Origin: JAAXGI01 sp963579625
GTDB lineage: Bacteria; Gemmatimonadota; Gemmatimonadetes; Longimicrobiales; Gaopeijiaceae
Assembly: GCA_963579625.1 (NCBI GenBank)
Contig: CAUZHN010000019.1
Location: forward strand, 1-40,158
DNA length: 40,158 nt
Reading direction: 5' to 3'
Both the position numbers and the translations under genes were made by a program. Positions within the stretch are counted from its first letter, which is position 1. Every line of letters starts with the position of its first letter. Below the pieces are notes generated by a model, which was not told where the DNA came from, did not search any database, and saw only the letters and a program-made list of their open reading frames with translations. Positions 1 to 8,098 of this stretch are shown here, in pieces.

Positions 1-1
1 C

Positions 2-496
2 GAAGCTGCGGGGGGCCGAACCCTGATGTGGAAGACTGGGCACTCGCTCATAAAAGAGAAAATGCAAGAGACGGGGGCACCAATGGGGGGGGAGCTGTCG
101 GGGCACCTCTGCTTCGCGGATGACTACATCGGAAGCGACGATGCGCTCTACGCTGCGTGTAGGCTAATAACCTTGGTGTCCGGTTTTGATCAGTCGCTTG
201 CCGACCAAACCGATTCCTTTCCCGCTTATGTCTCTACCCCGGAGATTCGGATCGAGGTGACCGAGGAGATAAAGGGGCGGGTTGTCGATGCTGCCGTAGA
301 GTATTTTGGGAGCCGGAACGAAGTAATAAGGATTGATGGTGCCCGGATTCTTTTCGAGGGTGGTTGGGCACTCATAAGGGCATCCAATACGCAGCCGATT
401 CTGGTGGCGCGCTTCGAGGCCCGGACAGCGGAACGGCTTGCGGAGATCCGGGCAGAAGTCGCGGACTGGCTGAAAAAACAGGGTATCCATGTCTGA
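2..496 (+). CDS. Phosphomannomutase/phosphoglucomutase, C-terminal part (cut by window edge)
   Basis: The reading frame is open from the first bases of the window, so this is the 3' end (about 164 codons) of a longer gene. Visible motifs are the sugar-binding loop GGELSGH near codon 41 and the C-terminal phosphate-binding loop RASNTQP. Both are characteristic of the alpha-D-phosphohexomutase superfamily (ManB/AlgC/PMM-PGM type), which interconverts hexose 6- and 1-phosphates for sugar-nucleotide and glycan synthesis. The active-site serine and metal-binding domains lie outside the window, so mannose versus glucose specificity cannot be decided. The stop codon overlaps the next gene by 8 bp, suggesting translational coupling. 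Confidence 0.9.
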   Translation, partial: EAAGGRTLMWKTGHSLIKEKMQETGAPMGGELSGHLCFADDYIGSDDALYAACRLITLVSGFDQSLADQTDSFPAYVSTPEIRIEVTEEIKGRVVDAAVEYFGSRNEVIRIDGARILFEGGWALIRASNTQPILVARFEARTAERLAEIRAEVADWLKKQGIHV

Positions 497-3275
497 GAGA
501 CAGCTGAGGGGAGGGCGCCTTCTTCTCGGGGGCTTCCTAGCGCTCCTCTTCATTCTTTTGATCGGGCGGTGGGGGATTTCCCTGTACGTTGATCTCCTCT
601 GGTTCTCCGCTCAATCCGCGGCTGACGTATTCCTAACCCAGATCTTTTGGGAATGGGGTGCGCGCCTCTTGGTGGGGGCGGTGGCGGCACTTTTCGCCTG
701 GGTCAACCTCCGGGTGGTGGCCAAGACGTTTGCTGGCCTCCAGCTTCGCCGGAAACTCGGTAACCTCATCATTCAGCAACAATTTCCCGTAAGCTATGTG
801 CGGTGGGGACTCCTCTTTGGATGCCTTTTCGTGGGCTTCTGGTTCGCGACGGCTATTCCTGATGGCACGGGCCTGGGGGTGATGCTTCTCCTGAACGCAG
901 ATTCATGGGGAACCGTAGATCCCATCCTGGGTCGGGACCTCGGGTTCTATGTTTTCGTGCTTCCCGTGCTTCATGGCTCGAATACGCTTGTACTGATAAT
1001 GACGATGTTCTTCGGAATGGTCACCGCTGGGGGCTACGTGGCCACGGGGTCGATCACCTGGGCAGACAATCGCCTGGTGATCGAGCGTCTCCCTCGACTC
1101 CACTTGGGGGTACTCGCGGGTATTTTTATCGTGCTGCTGGGCCTCCGCTTCTATCTGGCTCCCTACGGCCTTCTGCTTGATGGGAACTCTGGAGTCCAAG
1201 GGATATTTGGCTACGCGGATCAACAGGCAAGGATTCCAGCGTATCAGATGCTTGGGTTTCTGGCGGTGGTGACAGCTGGAGTAGTGTTCTGGGGGACTTA
1301 CCGTGGAAGTCTGCTTTCGGTAGCGACCGGAGGGGTGGTCCTTGCGGTCGGGTCACTCGTGATCACTCAGGTCTACCCATCGATGATCCAGAGATTTCAG
1401 GTACAACCGAACGAGTTGGACCTGGAGACGGACTATATCGAGCACTCGTTGGAGTTTACACGGACTGGATTCGGCCTTGATCGGATGAAGAGGGAAACGT
1501 TCAGCTACGAGGCTCCTGGTCCGACGATCTGGGAGGCTGTGTCCTTGAGGTTGAATCGGCTGCCCGTATGGACGGAGACCACCCTGCTTACGACGTTTCG
1601 GCAGCTCGAGGCCAGATTCCAATACTACGACTTCCACGAGGTTGCATTCGACCGCTACCCGGCAGGCGGAGGCCTCGAGCCCGTGGCCATATCCGTCCGA
1701 GAGGTCAACCCAGCTGGGATCCCCGATCCTAACTGGCAAAACCTCCACCTAAGGGAGCGCTACATTTCGGGGATGGGTGCTGTTGCGGGGCAGCTGCATC
1801 GACGAACGGAAGAGGGCCGTCTTCCGATGTTCCTTACGGCCATACCCCCTGAATATCGACCGGGGCCTGGCGTACCGGACGAGTTCGAGCTCACCCGTCC
1901 GTCGGTGTACGTGGGGAGCAGCCCGCAGCTCCCTGCCATAATCAACCCAACCGCCGAGAGCTTTCTGGGCCCGGACGGACAACCTGGTGTAGGTGGGCTA
2001 GACTACCCTGTCGGGATCCGGATGGGATCCATCTTCCGGACCGCGGCCCTGGCCTGGCGCTTCCAGGATGCGAATCTCTTGTTCTCGTCGGAAGTCGACG
2101 CCGACAGCCGCTTCGTCTTCCGGCGCCAGGTCGTGGAGAGAATACAGACTTTGGCTCCGTTTCTCTACCTTCCCGAAGCACCCTATCCCGTGATGTACGA
2201 TGGAAGGATTGTCTGGCTGATAGAGGGCTTCACGCTCTCTAACTTCTTCCCCCTTTCCCGGAGTCATCAGATCCCGGGCCAAAGGTCGGTCAACTATCTG
2301 AGGAACTCGGTCAAGGCCACGGTAGACGCCGTGACCGGTGAAGTGCTTCTATACGTAGCCGATCCTGGCGATCCGATCCTGGAGGCCTATCGCAAGGGCT
2401 TTCCTTCGCTCTTTCGGGACCTGGGGCAGATGCCGGAGGCACTCCAACAGCATCTCAGGTACTCCAGATATTTTCTTGAGGCACAGACAGCCGTTCTGAC
2501 CAGGTACCACCAGGAGGATCCTCCTGTATTCCATGGACAGCAGGATCGGTGGGCACTGGCACGGGAGTTTGCGGTCACCTCGCAATCGCCCGGGGCGGGG
2601 TCTGGAGCCTTCCAGGGTGTCCGGTATCGACCCGAGTATACCTCACTTAAGCTTCCGGGTGAGGAGCAGGAGTCCTATGTACTGTCTACGCTTTTCGTCC
2701 CGCAGGGAAGAGAGAATCTGGCTTCATTCCTAGCTGCGAGGTGGAGTCCACAGCGCGGCTCCGAACTTCTTCTTTGGGATGCTCCGGTCGAAGAGCAGAT
2801 CCGTGGGCCGAGCCAGATTGAGGCGATGATCGAGCAGGACCCGGAGATCTCACAGCAGTTCTCACTCTGGAGACAGGGGGGCAGCCAGGTCTGGACCGGG
2901 CATCTTCATCTGATTCCCGTCGAGAACAGCCTCTTCTACATGGAACCGATCTTCCTCGCGGCGGACGACAATGCAATTCCGGAAATCCAACGATTCGTTG
3001 TCAGTGATGGTCAGCGGGTGGTGATGGATCTGACCGTCGATGCTGCAATCACGGCTTTGGCTACCGGGGTCCCGGGAGTGGTCTTCGACATGGAGAGTCC
3101 AGAGGGAGAGTTGGTGATGGAGCCGGTGAGAGCGGCGAGCAGGGATGAAGAGGCTCTGAACGCTCTTGAGCGTGCCGAAGAGCGACTTCGCGCAGGTGAC
3201 TGGGAGGGATTTGGAGAAGGAATTGAGCAGCTGCGGGCCATCTTGAGAGAGGGAGTTGATGGGGGAGGATCCTGA
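489..3275 (+). CDS. UPF0182 family large membrane protein
   Basis: A 928-residue protein. The N-terminal ~300 residues hold about seven hydrophobic segments (first near 12-30, others near 55-75, 105-125, 160-185, 205-225, 250-270 and 275-295). They are followed by a large ~550-residue soluble domain, probably extracytoplasmic. The C-terminal ~40 residues (DEEALNALERAEERL onward) are charged and probably helical or coiled coil. This layout and length match UPF0182/COG1615 proteins of actinobacteria, cyanobacteria and clostridia, whose function is unknown. The ATG at 489 overlaps the upstream mutase stop by 8 bp. The family assignment comes from recognition of the overall sequence. I infer no biochemical role. 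Confidence 0.85.
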   Translation: MSERQLRGGRLLLGGFLALLFILLIGRWGISLYVDLLWFSAQSAADVFLTQIFWEWGARLLVGAVAALFAWVNLRVVAKTFAGLQLRRKLGNLIIQQQFPVSYVRWGLLFGCLFVGFWFATAIPDGTGLGVMLLLNADSWGTVDPILGRDLGFYVFVLPVLHGSNTLVLIMTMFFGMVTAGGYVATGSITWADNRLVIERLPRLHLGVLAGIFIVLLGLRFYLAPYGLLLDGNSGVQGIFGYADQQARIPAYQMLGFLAVVTAGVVFWGTYRGSLLSVATGGVVLAVGSLVITQVYPSMIQRFQVQPNELDLETDYIEHSLEFTRTGFGLDRMKRETFSYEAPGPTIWEAVSLRLNRLPVWTETTLLTTFRQLEARFQYYDFHEVAFDRYPAGGGLEPVAISVREVNPAGIPDPNWQNLHLRERYISGMGAVAGQLHRRTEEGRLPMFLTAIPPEYRPGPGVPDEFELTRPSVYVGSSPQLPAIINPTAESFLGPDGQPGVGGLDYPVGIRMGSIFRTAALAWRFQDANLLFSSEVDADSRFVFRRQVVERIQTLAPFLYLPEAPYPVMYDGRIVWLIEGFTLSNFFPLSRSHQIPGQRSVNYLRNSVKATVDAVTGEVLLYVADPGDPILEAYRKGFPSLFRDLGQMPEALQQHLRYSRYFLEAQTAVLTRYHQEDPPVFHGQQDRWALAREFAVTSQSPGAGSGAFQGVRYRPEYTSLKLPGEEQESYVLSTLFVPQGRENLASFLAARWSPQRGSELLLWDAPVEEQIRGPSQIEAMIEQDPEISQQFSLWRQGGSQVWTGHLHLIPVENSLFYMEPIFLAADDNAIPEIQRFVVSDGQRVVMDLTVDAAITALATGVPGVVFDMESPEGELVMEPVRAASRDEEALNALERAEERLRAGDWEGFGEGIEQLRAILREGVDGGGS

Positions 3276-3469
3276 CAGAGAGAGCACGGCGGATCTGTCG
3301 GTAATCACCTCCGCACGTCTCGTTCGAGAGTAGCTTGATCCTACACAACGGCTGGGGTACCTTGTGCGGGCTATTTCCCCTGGGTTCGGTGAATATTTCC
3401 GCCTGCCCCGGGGTTTGTGCGTTTGTCCCACTGGCATTCGAATTTCGGGAAATCCACCGAGGAGAGTGT

Positions 3470-4606
3470 GTGGACATTCACGAGTATCAGGCCAAGGAGT
3501 TATTCAGGATTGCCGGCATTCCCGTGCCTGCGGGGGAAGTAGCCAGAACGCCGAAAGAGGCGGAAAAAATCGCCCGCGATCTTGGTGGTGCCGTAGTCGT
3601 CAAGGCACAGGTGCACGCTGGTGGGCGAGGAAAGGCCGGAGGCGTCCAGTTGGCCGCAACGCCTGAGGAAGCCCGCGGTCATGCTTCCAACATCCTCGGG
3701 ATGCGGGTCAAGGGCCTCACCGTGAGGAAGGTCCTCGTAACTACTGCAGAGGACATCGGGTCTGAGGCTTATGTTGGGGTTTTGATCGACCGGAAGAGCC
3801 AAGCTCCGGTATTCATGGTCTCCCCCCAAGGAGGCATCGATATCGAAGAGGTAGCAGCCACGAATTCCGAGGCGATTCTCAAACTCCCCGTTGACCCAAG
3901 ATATGGACTGCTCTTGCATCAGGCGTACCAGCTTGCCGACTTCCTTTACGAAGAGGAGAAGCTGGCGAAACAGGGCGCTCGGATCATCTCACTCCTCTAT
4001 GAGGTATTCGTTGAGAATTCGTGCTCCTTGGCTGAGATCAATCCCCTGATAGTAAACGGCGACGGTGAGGTCAAGGCTATAGACGCTAAGGTGAGTATTG
4101 ATGACAGTGGGCTTCTGCGGCTACCGGAATTAGAGGCATTTCGGGATGTAGGTGCGGAGCCACCCTCGGAGACGAGGGCCCGTGAGGCGGGGCTGTCATT
4201 CGTGAGATTGGATGGCGATGTCGGATGCTGCGTCAATGGTGCGGGCCTAGCGATGGCAACGATGGACCTAGTGAAGTATTACGGGGGGGAGCCCGCTAAT
4301 TTCCTGGATATCGGAGGGTCTTCCAACCCTGACAAGGTGGTGGCGGCGCTAGAGATAATTGCCTCTGATCCGAATGTGAAAGCCATCCTCTTCAACATTT
4401 TCGGGGGTATCACCCGCTGTGACGATGTAGCGAAGGGGATCGTGGAGGCGACCCAGCGGACCCATATCGAACCCCCGATCGTGATTCGCCTGACGGGGAC
4501 GAATGAAGCGGAAGCGCGAAAGATTCTGGGTGATGCTGGATTTTCCACCCATGAGTCGATGGACGCGGTGGTGGAGAAGGGGGTTCAGGTCGCTGCTCGG
4601 GCCTGA
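3470..4606 (+). CDS. sucC: Succinyl-CoA synthetase (ADP-forming) beta subunit
   Basis: This is the beta subunit of succinate-CoA ligase, the substrate-level phosphorylation step of the TCA cycle, in the cytoplasm with SucD. The 378-residue protein begins (V/M)DIHEYQAKELF, the standard SucC N-terminus, which fixes the GTG start at 3470 although the frame is open further upstream. A GAGGAG ribosome site lies at about 3459-3464. The ATP-grasp motif KAQVHAGGRGKAGGV is at residues 45-59. The C-terminal ligase domain carries NFLDIGGSSNPDKV and FNIFGGITRCDDVAKG. The ~194 bp upstream (3276-3469) holds no gene and is the likely site of a promoter. I could not assign clear -35/-10 boxes there. Confidence 0.97.
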   Translation: MDIHEYQAKELFRIAGIPVPAGEVARTPKEAEKIARDLGGAVVVKAQVHAGGRGKAGGVQLAATPEEARGHASNILGMRVKGLTVRKVLVTTAEDIGSEAYVGVLIDRKSQAPVFMVSPQGGIDIEEVAATNSEAILKLPVDPRYGLLLHQAYQLADFLYEEEKLAKQGARIISLLYEVFVENSCSLAEINPLIVNGDGEVKAIDAKVSIDDSGLLRLPELEAFRDVGAEPPSETRAREAGLSFVRLDGDVGCCVNGAGLAMATMDLVKYYGGEPANFLDIGGSSNPDKVVAALEIIASDPNVKAILFNIFGGITRCDDVAKGIVEATQRTHIEPPIVIRLTGTNEAEARKILGDAGFSTHESMDAVVEKGVQVAARA

Positions 4607-4638
4607 ATAAGAGACAGGCAGGGAAAAGAGGATCAGAT

Positions 4639-5526
4639 ATGGCAATCTTCATCGACAACGACACTCGCCTTGTGGTCCAGGGGATAACCGGGCGGGATGG
4701 GTCGTTTCATACCGAGAAGATGGCGGAGTACGGAACCAACGTCGTAGCCGGCGTGACACCGGGGAAGGGAGGACAGAGCTTTCAGGTGGCCACGGGTGCC
4801 AGCATTCCCATATTCAACACAGTCGATCGAGCGGTCCGTAAAACGGGAGCGAACACCTCCGTCATCTACGTGCCTCCTCTCTTTGCCACCAGCGCGATCC
4901 TCGAGGCGGCCGATGCAGGGATCGAATTCATCGTCGCAATTACCGAGGGAATCCCTGTGCAAGATATGGCGAGGGCCTCCGCCTTCGTTCGGGATCGAGG
5001 GAGTCGACTCCTCGGGCCCAACTGCCCCGGACTCATATCGCCCGGCAAGGCGAAGGTGGGGATCATCCCTGCCCAGATTACAAAGCCTGGGCCCATCGGT
5101 GTCGTCTCTCGTTCGGGAACGTTGACCTATGAGGCTGTTAGCCAGTTGACTCAAGCGGGACTCGGTCAAACGACCTGCATTGGGATCGGAGGTGATCCGA
5201 TCATCGGCACCAACTTCATCGATTGCCTCCAAGCCTTCGGAGAAGATGCCGACACTGAAGCGATCGTCATAATTGGCGAGATTGGGGGAACCGAGGAGCA
5301 AGAGGCGGCCCGTTGGGTGCAGGAACACCTGTCGAAGCCTGTCGTGGGTTTCATTGCTGGCCAAACCGCGCCTCCGGGGCGGCGCATGGGTCATGCGGGG
5401 GCGATCATTTCAGGGTCTGCGGGGACGGCAGAAGAGAAGATCCAAGCCTTCGAGAAGAACGGAATCACGGTGGCGACGCGACCGGTAGAGATCACCGACC
5501 TCATCAAGGAGGGTCTGGGGATCTGA
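4639..5526 (+). CDS. sucD: Succinyl-CoA synthetase alpha subunit
   Basis: The 295-residue CoA-binding and phosphohistidine subunit of succinate-CoA ligase, pairing with SucC. The Rossmann-type CoA-binding domain starts LVVQGITGRDGSFHT (11-25). GPNCPGLISPG (126-136) and the conserved VVSRSGTLTYE (155-165) follow. The phosphorylated histidine is His252 in GHAGAIISGSAGT. The start is ATG with AGAGGA about 7 nt upstream. It lies 32 bp after sucC on the same strand, so the two form an operon. The length is normal for the family. Confidence 0.97.
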   Translation: MAIFIDNDTRLVVQGITGRDGSFHTEKMAEYGTNVVAGVTPGKGGQSFQVATGASIPIFNTVDRAVRKTGANTSVIYVPPLFATSAILEAADAGIEFIVAITEGIPVQDMARASAFVRDRGSRLLGPNCPGLISPGKAKVGIIPAQITKPGPIGVVSRSGTLTYEAVSQLTQAGLGQTTCIGIGGDPIIGTNFIDCLQAFGEDADTEAIVIIGEIGGTEEQEAARWVQEHLSKPVVGFIAGQTAPPGRRMGHAGAIISGSAGTAEEKIQAFEKNGITVATRPVEITDLIKEGLGI

Positions 5527-5573
5527 CGGTTAGCCCTATCCATTGTTGGGGAAACAGCGATTTGGTGAGTCAT

Positions 5574-5993
5574 ATGTCACAGACGCTTGCGATGATCAAG
5601 CCAGATGCTATTGCCTCTGGGAAGGCCGGGGCCATCTTGACACATATTGAGCGGGAGGGGTTTCGGGTTCTCTCACTCAAGATGATTCGGTTAAACCGGG
5701 CCCAAGCTGAGGCTTTCTATGGGGTGCATCGCACGCGCCCCTTTTTCGAATCGCTCGTGTCATTCATGACTTCGGGGCCCGTTGTGCCAATGGTTCTTGA
5801 GGCGGACGGTGCCGTCCAGCGACTCCGTGAGGTGATCGGCGCTACCGACCCCGTGGAATCGGTAGAAGGTACCATCCGATCCCTCTTCGCAGAGTCAAAG
5901 GAGCGGAATGCGATTCATGCGTCGGATTCGGACGCAAATGCTGCCCGAGAGATCTCCTTCTTTTTCTCTGAGAGCACGTTGCTAGAACTCTGA
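5574..5993 (+). CDS. ndk: Nucleoside-diphosphate kinase
   Basis: Transfers the gamma phosphate from ATP to other NDPs through a phosphohistidine. It belongs next to sucCD because Ndk can pass on the nucleotide made by succinyl-CoA synthetase. The 139-residue protein starts SQTLAMIKPDAI. The catalytic His115 lies in NAIHASDSDANA, where the usual glycine after the histidine (HGSDS) is alanine. The start is taken at ATG 5574 with GGTGAG just upstream; an in-frame GTG at 5565 is possible. The frame is open further upstream without start-like features. It lies 47 bp after sucD and is probably cotranscribed. Confidence 0.96.
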   Translation: MSQTLAMIKPDAIASGKAGAILTHIEREGFRVLSLKMIRLNRAQAEAFYGVHRTRPFFESLVSFMTSGPVVPMVLEADGAVQRLREVIGATDPVESVEGTIRSLFAESKERNAIHASDSDANAAREISFFFSESTLLEL

Positions 5994-6057
5994 TTTAGGG
6001 CAGGTCGACAGACAGCTTTAGAGGGTCTTTGGGCCTGTCGGTCCGATACGAATCGCA

Positions 6058-6086
6058 TTGACACCACTTGAGTTCACGGGTAGTCT
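6058..6086 (+). promoter_or_regulatory. Sigma-70-type promoter for yceD-rpmF, giving a near-leaderless mRNA
   Basis: A perfect -35 box TTGACA (6058-6063) is followed by a 17-nt spacer and TAGTCT (6081-6086) as -10, matching 3 of 6 consensus bases including T1, A2 and T6. Transcription would start near 6092-6094, only 2-4 nt before the ATG at 6096. No Shine-Dalgarno-like sequence precedes that ATG. Confidence 0.55.
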
Positions 6087-6095
6087 TCACAGCCT

Positions 6096-6614
6096 ATGGT
6101 CAGGGTCAGCCTTACGGATCTGCGGCGTAAGGGATCGCTGCAGGTCAAACATTTGATTCATGAGGATGACCCCCTTTGGGAGGGAGTAGATCTGGTCCTT
6201 GACGGGCCCGTCAAGGTGCGTGTTGTTATGACTGGTGCCGCTACCGGCAAGGTGCTCGCCAGCGGCCAGGCAGATGCTCCCTTGGTCCACGAGTGCCGCA
6301 GGTGCCTTGAGCGAGTGGATCGGCCGTTTGAGCAGCCACTCGAGCTGTGTTGGTCCACTGCTGACCAACTCTCCGATGATCTGGGCGCCGATAACGGCGT
6401 TCGGGTTTTGGAGCGGGGTGCGGACGCTGTAGAGCTAGGAGAGGCCATCCGTGAGGAGCTCGTTCTGGCGGCCCCGAGCTATGTGCTGTGCCGGGAGGAC
6501 TGTCGGGGGGTTTGTCCTGGGTGTGGAACGAATCTGAATGACAAGCAATGCGAGTGCGTCACCAATGCGCGGGACTCAAGATGGGATGCTCTCCGCGCGC
6601 TGAAGAAACAGTGA
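6096..6614 (+). CDS. DUF177/YceD family protein
   Basis: A 172-residue member of the DUF177 (YceD) family. It is almost always encoded just before rpmF and has been linked to 23S rRNA accumulation in Escherichia coli and plants. Recognition rests on the MVRVSLTDLRRKG start, the central ECRRCLERV segment (67-74), and the C-terminal cysteine cluster LCREDCRGVCPGCG...CEC (131-154), which could bind metal. It lies 16 bp before rpmF. No ribosome-binding site precedes the ATG, and a promoter ends about 10 nt upstream, so leaderless initiation is likely. The molecular function is not settled. Confidence 0.88.
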   Translation: MVRVSLTDLRRKGSLQVKHLIHEDDPLWEGVDLVLDGPVKVRVVMTGAATGKVLASGQADAPLVHECRRCLERVDRPFEQPLELCWSTADQLSDDLGADNGVRVLERGADAVELGEAIREELVLAAPSYVLCREDCRGVCPGCGTNLNDKQCECVTNARDSRWDALRALKKQ

Positions 6615-6630
6615 AACGAGGCGAATACAA

Positions 6631-6813
6631 GTGGCTGTTCCCAAAAAACGCACGTCTAAGCAGCGTCAGCGAAAACGGCGGACACATTACAAGGCTCAGC
6701 CCGTCGTCACACATCTGTGTCCACGCTGCGGAGACCCGAAACGACCCCATCGAATCTGTTTGGAATGTGGTTTCTACCGGGACGAGGCGGTCATCGAAGT
6801 AGAGATCGACTAG
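6631..6813 (+). CDS. rpmF: 50S ribosomal protein L32
   Basis: A 60-residue zinc-type L32 of the large ribosomal subunit. It starts AVPKKRTSKQRQRKRR, which fixes the GTG start at 6631. Two zinc-ligand pairs are visible: Cys30/Cys33 (CPRC) and Cys43/Cys46 (CLEC). This is the C+ (zinc-binding) form. The order DUF177-rpmF-plsX is widely conserved. Its TAG stop is also the first three bases of an inverted-repeat-bounded element (6811-7082). The last residues of L32 may therefore have been set when that element arrived. Confidence 0.97.
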   Translation: MAVPKKRTSKQRQRKRRTHYKAQPVVTHLCPRCGDPKRPHRICLECGFYRDEAVIEVEID

Positions 6814-7082
6814 AAGGCTGCTGAAGACGCACAGCGGGTCGTGGAAAGGGGTCTTAGTCCGAGATAAGGAATAAGGAGGAATCCGATGCTGAGCGCATCG
6901 CTGACGACGAGAGATCCCGTATTGGGCTACTCTGTTTTGCCCTTCGGGTTACGGTGGTACGAGTCCACCTACGGTGCTGGCTTTCCTCGACGTAGCTTGG
7001 ACTTTGCCCGAGGAGCATTGCCCTGCACCCGAGCCCAAAGAGCTTCTAACGCTGCCCACTGCACATCTTCAACGGCCTTCTA
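6811..7082. repeat. MITE-like element, copy A, with 28-bp terminal inverted repeats
   Basis: A 272-bp element filling the gap between rpmF and plsX. The left arm (from TAGAAGGCTG) and the reverse complement of the right arm (ending GCCTTCTA at 7082) align over 28 bp without gaps at about 22 identities, mostly differing by transitions. TA sits at both outer ends, as in TA-target elements. Inside are GGGGTCTT (6848), a Shine-Dalgarno-like AAGGAGGA with ATG 6886, the core CCTTCGGGTTACGGTGG (from 6941) with a GGTGG/CCACC hairpin, CCTCGACGTAGC (6985) and GCCCACTGCAC. These landmarks recur in the same order at 11921-12241. A 65-codon ORF (6886-7083) runs inside but its frame is not kept in the other copy. 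Confidence 0.7.
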
Positions 7083-7096
7083 ACGGAGGCCGGTTG

Positions 7097-8098
7097 GTGC
7101 GCATCGCCCTGGATTGCCTGGGCACGGACGAGGCGCCGGCCAGTGAGATCGCCGGAGCCATCCTGGCCCTAGATGAGCAGTCAGACGACTTCACACTGGT
7201 TCTCGTTGGAGACCAGGAGTCGATCGGGAAGGGCCTTTCACGGATTGAGACCTCTTCCCGGGAGCGGCTTGAGGTTGTCCACGCTCCCGATCGAATCCTT
7301 GCCTATGATTCTCCGGCCCAGACCGTTCGGCGTCGCCCGGACTCCTCCATTGTAGCAGGCATTCGACTCCAGAAAGAGGGAGAGGTTGATGCCTTCGTGA
7401 GTGCAGGCTCGACGGGGGCGGTTATGGCTGCCTCGCTGATCCTTCTTCGCCCCCTTCCCGGTGTTGCGCGTCCGGCAATCGGGACGCTCCTTCCTACATT
7501 GAGAAAACCGACACTCATGCTCGATGCAGGGGCTAATGTAGACTGTAAGCCCCATCATCTGCTCCAGTTTGCCCATCTTGGAACCATCTATGCTCAGGAC
7601 TTGATGAGCGTGGAGGAGCCCCGTGTGGGACTGCTTAACATCGGGGAGGAACCGGTAAAGGGGAACGAACTCTCTCTGGAGGCGCACACTCTCCTCAAGA
7701 GAAGTCACCTTCATTTCGTAGGAAACGTTGAAGGAAGGGAAATCATCAAGGGCGCCTGCGACGTTCTGGTCTGTGATGGTTTCGTCGGGAATGTCCTCCT
7801 CAAGTTCTATGAGTCCGTCGCGGAGGTCACGACCCATCTTTTGACCCGTGAGATGAAGCGGGATGGCACAAGGATGGACTTGGAGGAAATCTTCCGGGTG
7901 CTGGATTACGCCGAGTACGGAGGAGCTCCGCTCCTGGGAGTGAATGGAGTATCCATCGTCTGTCATGGGCATTCCCCTCCAAAGGCGATCCAGAAAGCGA
8001 TCAGCGTTGCCTCACAGGCAGTCCGCTCGGACATGGTTGGTCACATCACCAAGGAGCTTTCTCACGGTACCTACCAGCTTGGACCGAGAGGTTCGTGA
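7097..8098 (+). CDS. plsX: Phosphate acyltransferase PlsX
   Basis: Makes acyl-phosphate from acyl-ACP for PlsY in phospholipid synthesis. It is peripheral on the membrane. The 333-residue protein starts (V/M)RIALDCLGTDEAP, corresponding to the family's DxMGGDxAP opening. That places the start at GTG 7097, with GGAGG at 7085-7089. The open frame upstream lies in the repeat element and should not be counted. Other visible family segments are FVSAGSTGAVMAAS, LDAGANVDCKP, LLNIGEEPVKGN and GNVEGREI...VCDGFVGNVLLK. The stop overlaps fabD by 4 bp. A fabH gene, often found between plsX and fabD, is absent. Confidence 0.95.
   Translation: MRIALDCLGTDEAPASEIAGAILALDEQSDDFTLVLVGDQESIGKGLSRIETSSRERLEVVHAPDRILAYDSPAQTVRRRPDSSIVAGIRLQKEGEVDAFVSAGSTGAVMAASLILLRPLPGVARPAIGTLLPTLRKPTLMLDAGANVDCKPHHLLQFAHLGTIYAQDLMSVEEPRVGLLNIGEEPVKGNELSLEAHTLLKRSHLHFVGNVEGREIIKGACDVLVCDGFVGNVLLKFYESVAEVTTHLLTREMKRDGTRMDLEEIFRVLDYAEYGGAPLLGVNGVSIVCHGHSPPKAIQKAISVASQAVRSDMVGHITKELSHGTYQLGPRGS

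Noticed and set aside
3335..3469. N-terminal extension of sucC
   Set aside because: The open frame continues upstream by chance. SucC proteins start at the DIHEYQAKELF segment, and a ribosome site precedes GTG 3470.
5994..6050. Possible terminator after ndk (CGACAG...CTGTCG)
   Set aside because: Six-base stem with a 24-nt loop and no T-tract.
6886..7083. 65-codon ORF with an excellent ribosome site (AAGGAGGA) inside repeat copy A
   Set aside because: It lies wholly inside the repeat. The homologous ATG in copy B gives a 47-codon frame (12042-12185) that departs from this frame after the shared core, so a conserved protein is unlikely.
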